34,883 nt of DNA from Pricia sp. (GTDB lineage: Bacteria > Bacteroidota > Bacteroidia > Flavobacteriales > Flavobacteriaceae): contig JAGXIC010000268.1 in assembly GCA_024635875.1 (NCBI GenBank), positions 1 to 34,883 on the forward strand, written 5' to 3'. Shown in pieces: positions 26,495 to 34,883 of the stretch. The notes below the pieces were generated by a model. The model made no database searches and had not been told where the DNA came from. It was given only the letters and a program-made list of their open reading frames with translations. The position numbers and the translations under genes were made by a program. How positions within the stretch are numbered: position 1 is the stretch's first letter; each line of letters opens with the position of its first letter.

Positions 26495-27688
26495 ATGAAG
26501 ACGATAGACGATTTTAATTTCAAGGATAAAAAAGCACTGATTCGTGTAGACTTCAATGTGCCTTTAAACGATGATTTCAAGGTTACGGATACCAACCGTA
26601 TCGAGGCAGCAAAACCTACCATAATAAAAGTTTTGGAAGACGGTGGAAGTGCCGTTTTGATGAGCCATTTGGGCAGACCTAAAGGCCAAGCAAATCCAGA
26701 CCTATCGCTACAACATATTGAAGATACGGTTTCCAATATAATTGGGGTAAAAGTTAAGTTCGTCAACGACTGTATTGGTAAAAGCCCCGAAAATGCAGTC
26801 GCAGCTTTGCAGCCCGGGGAGGTGCTATTGTTAGAGAACCTTCGTTTTCATGCCGAAGAGGAAGCGGGCGATACCGGTTTTGCCAAACAGCTGTCAAAAT
26901 TAGGCGATATCTACGTTAACGATGCCTTTGGAACGGCCCATCGTGCACACGCCTCTACGACAGTTGTGGCCCAGTTTTTCCCTGATGATAAGTGTTTCGG
27001 ATATTTATTGGCCAAAGAAATCGAAGCTATCGACAAGGTGATGGAAACCGGGGAGAAACCAATTTTGGCGATTTTGGGCGGGGCGAAAGTTTCCTCAAAG
27101 ATTACCATCATCGAAAATATATTGGACAAGGTCGACCATCTGATTATCGGCGGGGGGATGACCTACACTTTTGTAAAGGCGAAAGGCGGAAAAATAGGCG
27201 ATTCTATCTGCGAGGACGATAAGATGGGTCTGGCCATGGACATATTAAAGCAGGCTAAGGAAAAAGGGGTGGAAGTACATCTTCCGGTAGATGTTTTGGC
27301 GGCTGATGATTTTGCGAACGATGCAAACACCAAAGTGGTCGATGTAGACAAGATTCCCGATGGATGGCAGGGCCTTGATGCCGGCCCCAAAACTTTGGAA
27401 AATTTCATGGAGGTTATCTCAATGGCCAAGACCATTTTGTGGAACGGCCCTGTGGGCGTTTTCGAAATGGAGAACTTTGCCAAAGGCACCATTGCCGTCG
27501 GAAAAGCGATTGACGAAGCGACCCAAAACGGTGCATTCTCGTTGGTCGGTGGTGGCGACTCCGTTGCCGCGGTCAAACAATTCGGATTTGAGGATAAAGT
27601 AAGCTACGTTTCAACGGGCGGCGGGGCCATGCTCGAAAGTCTAGAGGGAAAAACCCTGCCAGGAATCGCTGCAATAATGGGGCAATAA
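26495..27688 (+). CDS. pgk: Phosphoglycerate kinase
   Basis: This glycolytic enzyme transfers phosphate from 1,3-bisphosphoglycerate to ADP. The 397-residue protein has the signature [10 protein letters not shown] near residue 17, the substrate-site motifs SHLGRPKG and GTAHRAHAS, the hinge region [10 protein letters not shown], and the C-terminal nucleotide motif [13 protein letters not shown] followed by [18 protein letters not shown]. Length is standard. It is transcribed alone from its own -7 box, divergent from holB and upstream of the lytic transglycosylase gene (149-nt gap). Confidence 0.98.
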   Translation: MKTIDDFNFKDKKALIRVDFNVPLNDDFKVTDTNRIEAAKPTIIKVLEDGGSAVLMSHLGRPKGQANPDLSLQHIEDTVSNIIGVKVKFVNDCIGKSPENAVAALQPGEVLLLENLRFHAEEEAGDTGFAKQLSKLGDIYVNDAFGTAHRAHASTTVVAQFFPDDKCFGYLLAKEIEAIDKVMETGEKPILAILGGAKVSSKITIIENILDKVDHLIIGGGMTYTFVKAKGGKIGDSICEDDKMGLAMDILKQAKEKGVEVHLPVDVLAADDFANDANTKVVDVDKIPDGWQGLDAGPKTLENFMEVISMAKTILWNGPVGVFEMENFAKGTIAVGKAIDEATQNGAFSLVGGGDSVAAVKQFGFEDKVSYVSTGGGAMLESLEGKTLPGIAAIMGQ

Positions 27689-27837
27689 GTGCGTTATCGA
27701 TAAACAGATATACTGGCTCAAGGCACTATTTTATAGTTCGAAAGTTTTTCCGGAAAAAAGCCCGGTTTTCGATGGGTTGGAACAGTTTGGTAGGTGCATA
27801 AATTTCCAATCCATATGTACCGCAATTCGCAGCTAAT

Positions 27838-29517
27838 ATGATAACAAAAAACAAGTTGTTTTTTCCGTTGGTCTGGTGTTTGGTTTTCGCCGTCCCGTTG
27901 ATAGCACAACAAAAAGATTCCAAGGGCCCATCTGAAAAAGGTTCCCTAACCGCAACCCAAGAAGACGAAGCTTTATCTGCGGATATGGAGTCTCCCATCG
28001 ATACGTTGGCCATGGATATGACCGGTGTCGAGCAGATGGAACAAATGGCATCGGATACGACGTTGAACGATACTGTCCTGAAATTGATTCAAGACGGGGG
28101 GGGCATCAGCAAATATGCCCTTCAAGATCTTCCGGAAGCGGCAAAGTACGATAGTCTTTGGATGGAGGTGCTTTACGAAAGCGCTTCCCTTTCCGATGAA
28201 ATGTTCAGTGAGATATCCGAGCTCGACTATGATAAGACCTATCCAACATCATTACCCACCGATACGTTAAAGGCCCGATTGGAACGGTTGAACCAAAAGA
28301 CGCCTTTCAACGTAGCCTATAATCCATCCCTAGAAAATGTAATCAAATCCTTCCTCTTTAGAAAACGGGAACTGATGGAAAAAATGTTGACCGTCAGCCA
28401 GTTTTATTTTCCGCTTTTTGAACAGGAACTTGACAATTACGACATTCCTTTAGAGATGAAATACTTGGCCATTGTGGAGTCCGCCTTGAACCCAAGGGCG
28501 CGCTCCCGTGTTGGTGCAACGGGGCTTTGGCAGTTTATGTACGGCACGGGAAAACAGTTTGATCTTGACGTTTCAAGCTATGTCGACGAGCGTAGCGATC
28601 CAATCAAGTCTACGGAAGCCGCCTGTAAGTTTCTATCTCAATTATACGATGTTTATGGGGATTGGGATTTGGCCCTGGCCGCATATAATTCCGGACCGGG
28701 TAATGTCAACAAGGCCATACGGAGGTCTGGGGGCTATAAGAACTATTGGAATCTTCGCCGGTACCTTCCCCGGGAAACCGCCGGTTATGTACCTGCGTTT
28801 TTGGCGACCATGTACCTTTTCGAATATGCCGACGAACACGGGCTGAAAGGCGAAAAAGTAGAGCGCGCGTATTTCGAGACCGATACCGTGCATGTAAAGA
28901 GCCTGATTACCTTCGATCAGGTAACCGAACTTTTAGGAGTCGGCAAGGAAGAGCTGAGAGTGCTCAACCCGTCCTACAAACTTGATGTGATCCCGTTCGC
29001 CGATGGCAAACCGCATACGCTGCGGTTACCTAAGTACGCCATGGGAATGTTCGTTTCTAACGAAGAGGCGATTTATGCGCATGTAAAAAAGGAACTTGAG
29101 AGCAATGAGAGTCCACTGCCGCAGCTTGTAAAAGAAGCGGAACAGAACAGCATACGCTACAAGGTGCGCAGTGGTGATTATCTCGGTAGAATCGCGGAAC
29201 GCCACGGGGTCGGTGTGAGCCAACTCAAACAGTGGAACGGTCTTCGGGGCAACGACCTGAGAATAGGGCAAAGGCTTACCATCTATCCAAGGCGGATACC
29301 CGGTGAAACGGCGGCACCGAGCGGTTCAACAGCCGCTGCAAATACCTCGATTCCGGAAGGGGCGAAAGTACATACGGTTAGGAGTGGAGACTCGCTATGG
29401 ACCATCTCAAAAAAATATCCAGGAATTTCCGTCGAGAATTTACGACAATGGAACGGTATTAGCGGTAGTAACCTAAAACCGGGGACAAGATTGAAATTGT
29501 GCGCTTGTCCATCATAA
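27838..29517 (+). CDS. MltD-like lytic transglycosylase with two LysM domains
   Basis: The 559-residue protein has a signal peptide (KLFFPLVWCLVFAVPLIAQQ), an acidic linker, a helical segment, then the SLT-type catalytic domain at about residues 195-340: the catalytic Glu is in LAIVESALNP, followed by GATGLWQFMYGTGKQF and ALAAYNSGPGNVNKAI. Two LysM peptidoglycan-binding domains follow (about 440-485, YKVRSGDYLGRIAERHGVGV, and 510-555, HTVRSGDSLWTISKKYPGI). It cleaves glycan strands in the periplasm, forming 1,6-anhydromuropeptides, and acts in wall remodelling. The DUF4837 gene follows after 73 nt and may be cotranscribed. Confidence 0.94.
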   Translation: MITKNKLFFPLVWCLVFAVPLIAQQKDSKGPSEKGSLTATQEDEALSADMESPIDTLAMDMTGVEQMEQMASDTTLNDTVLKLIQDGGGISKYALQDLPEAAKYDSLWMEVLYESASLSDEMFSEISELDYDKTYPTSLPTDTLKARLERLNQKTPFNVAYNPSLENVIKSFLFRKRELMEKMLTVSQFYFPLFEQELDNYDIPLEMKYLAIVESALNPRARSRVGATGLWQFMYGTGKQFDLDVSSYVDERSDPIKSTEAACKFLSQLYDVYGDWDLALAAYNSGPGNVNKAIRRSGGYKNYWNLRRYLPRETAGYVPAFLATMYLFEYADEHGLKGEKVERAYFETDTVHVKSLITFDQVTELLGVGKEELRVLNPSYKLDVIPFADGKPHTLRLPKYAMGMFVSNEEAIYAHVKKELESNESPLPQLVKEAEQNSIRYKVRSGDYLGRIAERHGVGVSQLKQWNGLRGNDLRIGQRLTIYPRRIPGETAAPSGSTAAANTSIPEGAKVHTVRSGDSLWTISKKYPGISVENLRQWNGISGSNLKPGTRLKLCACPS

Positions 29518-29590
29518 ATTTAGGCTATTACCTTAGGGTCTACCTACCCGTTAATTCGTTTAATAGCCGGTTAACTCAAAACCTTAGTCC

Positions 29591-30586
29591 ATGAAAAAAC
29601 TTGGAACACTAGCTTTACTTCTCGTCTTGATCCTAACCTCCTGCAACGATGGGAAAAATAAAAATTATCTGCCCACTTCAATCGGCGCCATAAATTCAAT
29701 GGTCGTAGTGATCGACAACGAACTTTGGAAAAGCAAGGTCGGCGATTCGATCAGAAAGCATTTTGCGGCACCCGTTCTGGGCATGCCGATGGACGAACCA
29801 CTTTTCAGTATCGACCAGATTGCGCCAAAATTTTTTACGGGATCTATCCGCAATACCCGTTCGGTCCTTTATGTTATGGAAGATTCGGTAAATGTAGGAC
29901 ATGTCAAAAGCGATATGTACGCAACACCTCAAAAAGTGGGCGTTATTAAAGGGGCCGACCAAGATGAAATCATCGATAATGTGATGAAGAAATCCGATGA
30001 GATTATTGCCGCTTTTAAGGAGATGGAGATTGCGGAAGCGCAAAAACGATTCAATCGATCGTTGAATAAAGAAGGGGCGCTGCAAGAGAAGTTTGGTATT
30101 TCGTTAAAAGTACCCTCTATCTATAAAGTGGGGAAACAAGAAGATAATTTCGTCTGGATCGACCGAGAAATACAAAAAGGAACCGCGAACATCACTGTTT
30201 ACGAGATGCCCGCCAACAATTTTATTACCGATTCTACCTTGGTTCAGGATATCATCGCCATGCGTGATTCCATTGGCGAAAAATATATTCCCGGGCCTGA
30301 TATAACCGGCAAAGTAACCTATATGCGAACGGAGCCTGCCTACGCCCCCGCCGTTTTCCCTGTGGAAATTGCTGGCTTAAAAGGCGTTGAGGTACGCGGT
30401 ATATGGGATATTAAAAACTACCCGATGGCCGGTCCATTTCTGACCTATATTCTCAACGACAAAGCGAACAATCGAAAATTGGTTCTGGAAGGCTTCGTAT
30501 TTGCCCCCGCTACCGAAAAAAGAGACGATATATTCGAATTAGAGGCCATATTAAAGACCTTGAAATTTACATCCCCAACCAAGTAA
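29591..30586 (+). CDS. DUF4837 family lipoprotein
   Basis: The 331-residue protein has a lipoprotein signal (MKKLGTLALLLVLILTSCND, Cys at residue 18). It then reads as DUF4837 throughout, for example LPTSIGAINSMVVVIDNELW near the mature N-terminus and APVLGMPMDEPLFSIDQ. The function of the family is not known to me; presence of a lipobox places it in the envelope. It follows the LysM transglycosylase gene, an order I recall from other flavobacteria, so a role in wall or outer-membrane upkeep is a fair guess. An 8-bp inverted repeat GGCTATTA / TAATAGCC (29523-29568) lies in the spacer. Confidence 0.88.
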   Translation: MKKLGTLALLLVLILTSCNDGKNKNYLPTSIGAINSMVVVIDNELWKSKVGDSIRKHFAAPVLGMPMDEPLFSIDQIAPKFFTGSIRNTRSVLYVMEDSVNVGHVKSDMYATPQKVGVIKGADQDEIIDNVMKKSDEIIAAFKEMEIAEAQKRFNRSLNKEGALQEKFGISLKVPSIYKVGKQEDNFVWIDREIQKGTANITVYEMPANNFITDSTLVQDIIAMRDSIGEKYIPGPDITGKVTYMRTEPAYAPAVFPVEIAGLKGVEVRGIWDIKNYPMAGPFLTYILNDKANNRKLVLEGFVFAPATEKRDDIFELEAILKTLKFTSPTK

Positions 30587-30615
30587 TTAGACTTCGTAAG
30601 AAATAAGTTCAATAG

Positions 30616-30642
30616 AAAAGCCCATCGTTAAGATGGGCTTTT
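30616..30642. terminator. Bidirectional terminator
   Basis: AAAAGCCCATC and GATGGGCTTTT form a perfect 11-bp stem around loop GTTAA. A-rich and T-rich ends let it serve both the DUF4837 gene (plus) and the small minus-strand gene that ends at 30665. Confidence 0.85.
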
Positions 30643-30664
30643 GCATTTCAAAAGGATGATTGTA

Positions 30665-30835
30665 TCAACCAAATGCGAATCCTGTGGTAACCCTATAGAT
30701 AAAGGCATAAATAACCATACCCAATAGCATAAAACAAAGCCAAGAATAAACTTTAAAATACTTCTGTAGCACCCTTAAGCTCCAATCTCTAAAAGCTTCT
30801 ACGTAGATTTCCTTTACAAGTAATAATTTGCTCAT
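30665..30835 (-). CDS. 56-residue membrane protein, probably DUF6747
   Basis: This gene is below the length cut of the ORF track. ATG at 30835 opens MSKLLLVKEIYVEAFRDWSL, followed by one hydrophobic helix (YSWLCFMLLGMVIYAFIYRV) and the end TTGFAFG, with stop TGA at 30665-30667. The pattern (LVKEIY.EAF, then VYSW.CF, then FRV/YRVTTGFAF) matches a small flavobacterial family I remember as DUF6747. It is a single-pass membrane protein of unknown role. It faces the DUF4837 gene with a shared terminator at a suitable distance, which supports it being a real transcribed gene. Confidence 0.75.
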   Translation of the reverse strand: MSKLLLVKEIYVEAFRDWSLRVLQKYFKVYSWLCFMLLGMVIYAFIYRVTTGFAFG

Positions 30836-31025
30836 ACATTCAATTTTTAATTATTTCCTATACAAAGGTGGTAAAAGATTTATGGCAATTCTATTAATTT
30901 AGATGAAATGCTTTGCATATCAGATATGAAATTCACAGGAGGTCAATCATCGATAAAACCCTTTAATATATAGATACTCGGAATGGGGGAAAGCACTTTT
31001 GCCCAACTTCGATTCGCCGAGAAAC

Positions 31026-31056
31026 AAAAAAGCATCCATGAATTAGGGATGCCTTT
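31026..31056 (-). terminator. Terminator of the PorE-like gene
   Basis: On the minus strand GCATCC and GGATGC pair over a 9-nt loop, extended by G-T and A-T pairs, and are followed by six T. It lies about 45 nt after the stop of the minus-strand OmpA-family gene. Confidence 0.75.
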
Positions 31057-31097
31057 CTGGTTAGATTGATAGGTATGGTCATGGAACCTTGAAATTC

Positions 31098-33620
31098 TTA
31101 CTCTCTTACAATAATAAACTCTGAACGTCGGTTGAGCAGGTGTGTGGCTTCCGCACAGGCTACGGTGCCGTTACACTCGTTGAGCAATCGACTCTCACCA
31201 TACCCGATGGCACTCTCGACACGGCTGGCGTCAATACCTTGGGATATGATATAGTCACGAGTCGATTTGGCGCGTTTGTCCGACAGGTATTCGTTGTACA
31301 CCCTGCTACCGCGCGAATCGGTATGTGATTCGATCTTTATTGCCATGCCTGGGTATTCTTTCATCACGCTGACCAGTTTGTCCAATTCTTTAGCGGCTTC
31401 GGGTCGCACATTCGATTTATCGAAGGCAAAATAGATCATTTCGGTCTTCAACTTCTTGATGCCCTCCTCTAAGGCAATCATATCTTCAATGCGCTTCAAG
31501 GAGATGTCTACATTCACGCGTTCGTTGTCTACTGTGGCTACTGACCGTTCGTTATCGAAGAACTCCCTTTTTTCGGTTTTTAGGATGTATTTGGTGTTAC
31601 CGTCAAGATCCTCGAATACAAAGCTACCGTCATCTTCGGTCATCATTTCCTTAAGTTTGATGCCGTTGCCGTCCAAAAGCTGTACGAGTGCCTTGGGCAT
31701 TAAGTTTCCGGTAACCAACTCGGTGATTACGCCTGCAATGGCGTTGTTGTTGGCCGGTATTTCTTCTATGGTCGGTCTTTTGAACGAGTAGATATCGTCA
31801 TCCCCTTTACCCCCGGCGCGATTGGACGCAAAAAATCCATTTTGGTTTTCTTCGTTTACAATATATGAAAAATCATCTTTGTTGCTGTTGATGGGCTTGC
31901 CCATATTGGCTACGGTTCCAAAGCCCTCTTCCGTGTTGTAGGCCGCTTCGAATACATCGAGGCCTCCAAGACCCGTGTGTCCATCCGAAGAAAAATAGAG
32001 TTTGGCACCATTAAAGAAAGGGAACATCTCCCTTTTCTCGGTATTTATTCCGGGACCAAGGTTACGAGGGGCAGAAAAGCCGCCATCATCCAATACATCG
32101 ACTACGAAAATATCGCTCTTGCCAATACTGCCAGGCATATCGGATACAAAATAAAGCTGTTTGCCATCAGGGCTCAAGGCGGGGTGTCCCGTGGAATAGT
32201 CGTTGCTATTGAACGAAACCTCTACCGCATCCGTCCACTCCATACCGATTTTGTTCGATTTGTATATTTTCAGGTGGTTCACCCCTTCTTTATCGCGCTT
32301 CAGCTTTTTACCGAAGTTGTTGCGCGTAAAATACATCGTTTTATTATCGGGCGAAAAAGCCACGGATGCCTCGTGATATTTCGTATTTATTTTTTTAGAA
32401 AATTTCAAGGCATTTTTGAGGTCTTGCGACTCTTTGTTTATTTCGGCCACATACAGATCAAGGTAAGGCTGATCGTTCCATTTATATTTTCGGGTCTTAA
32501 AGAAGGATGAATCTTTAGCGGAAGAAAATACAATTTGGTTCGAATCGAGAAACATCGGCGAAAAGTCGGAATATTTGGTGTTGATGGACATGTTTTTAAG
32601 TTCGAAATCCTCTTCCGAGCCTAAAATGTTGTCCAATACGATCTCGTTGGCCGTAACGTTGGTGTTGTCTAGGCTTGCTTCTCCGTTTTTCGTTTTCCGG
32701 TTATACAATCGCATAAGGCGTTTGGCGCGGCCGTATTTTCCCGTGCCTTTTAGGGAGTGGGCGTATTTGAACATATTATCCTCTGACATTTCCTTACCGT
32801 AGTTTTCATAAAGGATGTTGTACCAATGATAGGCCTTTTCCATATCGGTATTAAAGTAATGGGCATCGGCAGCTTTCTGAAGGTTATCTCGTGTATAATA
32901 TTTTTCGCCTTTTGAAAGGGCTTGCTCGTATAGATCGGCAGCTTCGGCATACCACATTTTATTGAAATAGGCGTCGGCCTTTTCGATAGTTCGGCTTTTG
33001 TTGCCAGTTTTGGCGATACTGGGCGCATTGGCGTCGAGAGAAAGCACTTGTTCGGCAATTTCGCTGGGTTCAACATCCTCTTCGTCGATATTAGCCGCCG
33101 TAATCAATCCAGTTTCGCTCACTTCTAACATAGCCAATGATGATCCGCCAATGGTCATGCTATGCTCTATTTCGAGAATCCAAACGTCTTCGGCATACGT
33201 ACCGTCCAGTTTTGAAACACAGGCATCGACGGCCTCAAGACCGAACGGATAGTAGGCCAAGTACACATAATTGAGCCGGTTATCGGGATTCGTGATATAA
33301 CCGGACTCTGCAAAGCCTTTTCGCTTTAACTTTTTAACGGCTCTATTGCCATTTTTTCCCTCGCTGAACACCCCGGATACGATGTAATAACCATTCTCCA
33401 CATTTTCAAGTCCGCTGAAGGTTCTATGGGGAATATTCTGGCTATCGGCGGCCTCTTCGAAGGTCTTGTTGATGGAAACGACCGGTTCGGTATATGAAGG
33501 GCGATTTTTTGTATCGTTGCTTGCCGTGGTCGGTGTTTCGTCGATTTTGAAGTCTTGATGGTCTTGGGCAAAGACGCCAAAAGACAGGAGGAAGATTAGG
33601 GCAGGTACTATTTTTTTCAT
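31098..33620 (-). CDS. PorE-like OmpA-family protein with N-terminal SPOR-like domain
   Basis: The protein has 840 residues from ATG 33620 (MKKIVPALIFLLSFGVFAQD, a clean signal peptide); the track's start ten codons earlier would bury it. In order: an SPOR-like module (about 50-135, NGYYIVSGVF...NPDN...YVYLAYY), TPR-like helices (about 210-315), a PD40/WD40-type beta-propeller (about 345-620, repeated SPDNKTMYFTRN, SPDGKQLYFVSD motifs), a carboxypeptidase-regulatory-like domain (about 625-700), and an OmpA peptidoglycan-binding domain (IKIESHTDSRGSRVYNEYLS). TPR-propeller-CRD-OmpA is the architecture of PorE, the peptidoglycan-attached periplasmic component of the type IX secretion system. 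Many Bacteroidota have several such paralogues, so this may be one of them. The SPOR-like module is the same kind that is duplicated in the PorP/SprF-type protein of this window. Confidence 0.87.
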   Translation of the reverse strand: MKKIVPALIFLLSFGVFAQDHQDFKIDETPTTASNDTKNRPSYTEPVVSINKTFEEAADSQNIPHRTFSGLENVENGYYIVSGVFSEGKNGNRAVKKLKRKGFAESGYITNPDNRLNYVYLAYYPFGLEAVDACVSKLDGTYAEDVWILEIEHSMTIGGSSLAMLEVSETGLITAANIDEEDVEPSEIAEQVLSLDANAPSIAKTGNKSRTIEKADAYFNKMWYAEAADLYEQALSKGEKYYTRDNLQKAADAHYFNTDMEKAYHWYNILYENYGKEMSEDNMFKYAHSLKGTGKYGRAKRLMRLYNRKTKNGEASLDNTNVTANEIVLDNILGSEEDFELKNMSINTKYSDFSPMFLDSNQIVFSSAKDSSFFKTRKYKWNDQPYLDLYVAEINKESQDLKNALKFSKKINTKYHEASVAFSPDNKTMYFTRNNFGKKLKRDKEGVNHLKIYKSNKIGMEWTDAVEVSFNSNDYSTGHPALSPDGKQLYFVSDMPGSIGKSDIFVVDVLDDGGFSAPRNLGPGINTEKREMFPFFNGAKLYFSSDGHTGLGGLDVFEAAYNTEEGFGTVANMGKPINSNKDDFSYIVNEENQNGFFASNRAGGKGDDDIYSFKRPTIEEIPANNNAIAGVITELVTGNLMPKALVQLLDGNGIKLKEMMTEDDGSFVFEDLDGNTKYILKTEKREFFDNERSVATVDNERVNVDISLKRIEDMIALEEGIKKLKTEMIYFAFDKSNVRPEAAKELDKLVSVMKEYPGMAIKIESHTDSRGSRVYNEYLSDKRAKSTRDYIISQGIDASRVESAIGYGESRLLNECNGTVACAEATHLLNRRSEFIIVRE

Positions 33621-33926
33621 GATTTGGGATGTAGGAAAAAGAGGAAACATTAAGCGGTACAGACAAGGCTACTCAAGAGGGAATGGCTTGAAATTAATAA
33701 GCTTAGGCATCTTTATATTTGTCTAATAGGATAACGTAAAATTCGGCTAATCACTGCTTTTAGGATAACAATTGTTGTGAAAGGAGGATAAATAGTGGTG
33801 TATCGGACAGTGGGCTAACCTTAATCGGAAAATTAGGGCTTTAGACCTATAAGAGGAAGCGCGCTGATAGGGGGATGAGTGAAATTCTTAACCTATCTGC
33901 TGACTTCATAGGATGAATTCGGGGCC
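33621..33926. other. Spacer upstream of the PorE-like gene
   Basis: About 300 nt without a gene. The only candidate site is TAGCCTTG on the minus strand (33671-33664), one mismatch from a -7 box and 43 nt before the start codon. I see nothing else in it. Confidence 0.4.
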
Positions 33927-33929
33927 AAA

Positions 33930-33960
33930 AAAAGCCTTTAGCGTAACACTAAAGGCTTTT
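33930..33960 (-). terminator. Terminator of tatA
   Basis: AAAAGCCTTTAG and CTAAAGGCTTTT make a perfect 12-bp stem with loop CGTAACA. On the minus strand it ends in seven T and sits about 25 nt after the tatA stop. Confidence 0.85.
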
Positions 33961-33983
33961 ATATGATATAATATGTAGACTAT

Positions 33984-34178
33984 TCAGTCTTTCTTGTCTT
34001 TCAGTTTATCGTTTACGGGTTCGTCTTCCTTTGAAGCATCCTTAAATTCTTTGATACCGCTTCCCAAGCCGCGCATCAATTCGGGAATCTTTTTCCCCCC
34101 GAACAATAAAAGAATTATCACGACGACAACGGCAATTTGCCAAGGCCCAATTGCTAAAAATATATGTAATGCTGTCAT
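33984..34178 (-). CDS. tatA: Twin-arginine translocase subunit TatA
   Basis: The 64-residue protein starts at ATG 34178 ([20 protein letters not shown]); the track's longer version begins at a TTG and adds eight residues. It has the short N-terminal membrane helix ([15 protein letters not shown]), the hinge with [14 protein letters not shown], an amphipathic helix ([10 protein letters not shown]) and a charged tail, all typical of TatA/E. TatA forms the oligomer through which folded proteins cross the inner membrane. tatC is not adjacent. It is divergent from the M23-type peptidase gene; a -7 box TACATTTG lies 21 nt before the start. Confidence 0.95.
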   Translation of the reverse strand: MTALHIFLAIGPWQIAVVVVIILLLFGGKKIPELMRGLGSGIKEFKDASKEDEPVNDKLKDKKD

Positions 34179-34199
34179 AATCTCAATTTTTATGGATAA

Positions 34200-34207
34200 C
34201 AAATGTA
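34200..34207 (-). promoter_or_regulatory. -7 box for tatA
   Basis: On the minus strand TACATTTG is an exact TAnnTTTG match, 21 nt before the tatA ATG. Confidence 0.5.
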
Positions 34208-34411
34208 GTAAAAAAGTAATTTACTTGGTTATAATAATACGGAAGATAATTATTAAAGTGGTTTAATAACATAAATCTGTGTTCAAGTACTTACGAAGAA
34301 AGAAGAGGAAGGGTTCATTGTGATTTCATGTTCTTGCCAGTTCAAAGATCCGGAAGAAGGGCGAGACCATCAAATTTTCATAAAAACCCTCAAATTTATA
34401 CGCGGCATGAG

Positions 34412-34419
34412 TATATTTG
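34412..34419 (+). promoter_or_regulatory. -7 box next to the start of the M23-type gene
   Basis: TATATTTG is an exact TAnnTTTG match with only three bases (TGA) before the ATG at 34423, so the transcript would begin at or very near the start codon. Confidence 0.55.
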
Positions 34420-34422
34420 TGA

Positions 34423-34883
34423 ATGGCCAACAAAGTCAAGAAAAGGAAAGAAATCAAGAGGAAGCTTTTACACAAGTACCGGTTGGTCATTCTCAACGAA
34501 AGTACTTTTGAAGAAAAGATATCCTTTAAGCTCAGCCGGCTCAATGTATTTGTCACAGGCTCGCTCTGTATCATCGGCTTGATCGGACTCACCACTTTAT
34601 TGATTGCATTTACGCCTTTACGCGAATACATCCCCGGATATTCATCCACAAAACTTAAAAAGCAAGCGACAGATCTTACGTACAAAACGGACTCTTTAGT
34701 GGTCACATTGGGAAATACCAACCGATATTTGGAAAATATTCGTATGGTGTTGAGCGGCGATATCGAAAACAATGAAACCAACCTTGATTCCATTCGTGAA
34801 CAGTTTGAACTGGATCCTTCAAGTATCGATCTTACCCCAATAAAAGAAGATTCAATGTTGAGGGCCGAAGTGGAGTTGGAGGA
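34423..34883 (+). CDS. M23-type peptidase, N-terminal part (partial)
   Basis: The frame from ATG 34423 stays open to the right edge (153 complete codons), so the ORF track does not list it. It encodes MANKVKKRKEIKRKLLHKYR, then VILNESTFEEKISFKLSRLN, one transmembrane helix (VTGSLCIIGLIGLTTLLIAF, about residues 44-63), FTPLREYIPGYSS, and a coiled-coil start. This is the N-terminal half I associate with flavobacterial M23 family metallopeptidases (LytM/EnvC-like murein endopeptidases), whose catalytic domain would lie beyond the window. It is divergent from tatA. The peptidase call is from the N-terminus only, hence the moderate confidence. Confidence 0.75.
   Translation, partial: MANKVKKRKEIKRKLLHKYRLVILNESTFEEKISFKLSRLNVFVTGSLCIIGLIGLTTLLIAFTPLREYIPGYSSTKLKKQATDLTYKTDSLVVTLGNTNRYLENIRMVLSGDIENNETNLDSIREQFELDPSSIDLTPIKEDSMLRAEVELE

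Noticed and set aside
27743-27756. TTTTTCCGGAAAAA palindrome after pgk
   Set aside because: It has no loop and no T-run, so it is not a convincing terminator; I found no other meaning for it.
34320-34793. ORFs 34320..34511, 34326..34793 and 34328..34582
   Set aside because: They overlap the M23-type N-terminal frame, which has a transmembrane helix, a recognisable N-terminus and a fitting promoter.

Overview
The window comes from a member of the Flavobacteriaceae (phylum Bacteroidota). The evidence is a type IX secretion / gliding-type adhesin locus (SprB-like repeats, a CHU_C C-terminal domain, PorP/SprF), a PorE-like OmpA protein, lineage-typical small families (DUF4837, DUF4175, and probably DUF6327 and DUF6747), and promoter -7 boxes of the form TAnnTTTG. 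No tRNA, rRNA, CRISPR array or insertion sequence was recognised. I could not run any search, so family names rest on reading the protein sequences.

Layout. 1-10063 (minus strand) is a tight three-gene operon: a secreted Ig-like protein with a type B T9SS sorting domain, then a PorP/SprF-type outer-membrane barrel fused to two SPOR-like domains, then the first 1874 residues of a giant SprB-repeat adhesin that runs off the left edge. 10285-16053 holds glnS, a small envelope-stress-like operon (YtxH, holin-like, DUF6327-like), an SPFH/band 7 protein and gltX. 16054-23647 (plus strand) holds a 1159-residue DUF4175 membrane protein, ybeY, mnmG, a frameshifted lipoprotein gene and a SAM methyltransferase. 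Two parS-like palindromes bracket mnmG, one of them written inside the last codons of ybeY. 24044-30586 has an OmpH/Skp-like lipoprotein, a DoxX-like membrane protein, the DNA polymerase III delta' subunit, pgk, an MltD-like LysM lytic transglycosylase and a DUF4837 lipoprotein. 30665-34883 has a 56-residue membrane protein absent from the ORF track, the PorE-like OmpA protein, tatA, and the start of an M23-type peptidase cut by the right edge.

How it fits together. The left operon looks like a substrate-plus-partner module of the type IX secretion system: PorP/SprF proteins are outer-membrane partners for large SprB-like adhesins. The PorE-like protein 21 kb away carries the same SPOR-like module that is duplicated at the C-terminus of the PorP protein, so the two may share a peptidoglycan or periplasmic binding partner. 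The middle is housekeeping (translation, tRNA modification, replication, glycolysis) with chromosome-partition sites, suggesting a place within the parS-bearing part of the chromosome. Several genes have a -7 box only 3-6 nt before the start codon, which suggests leaderless or nearly leaderless mRNAs.
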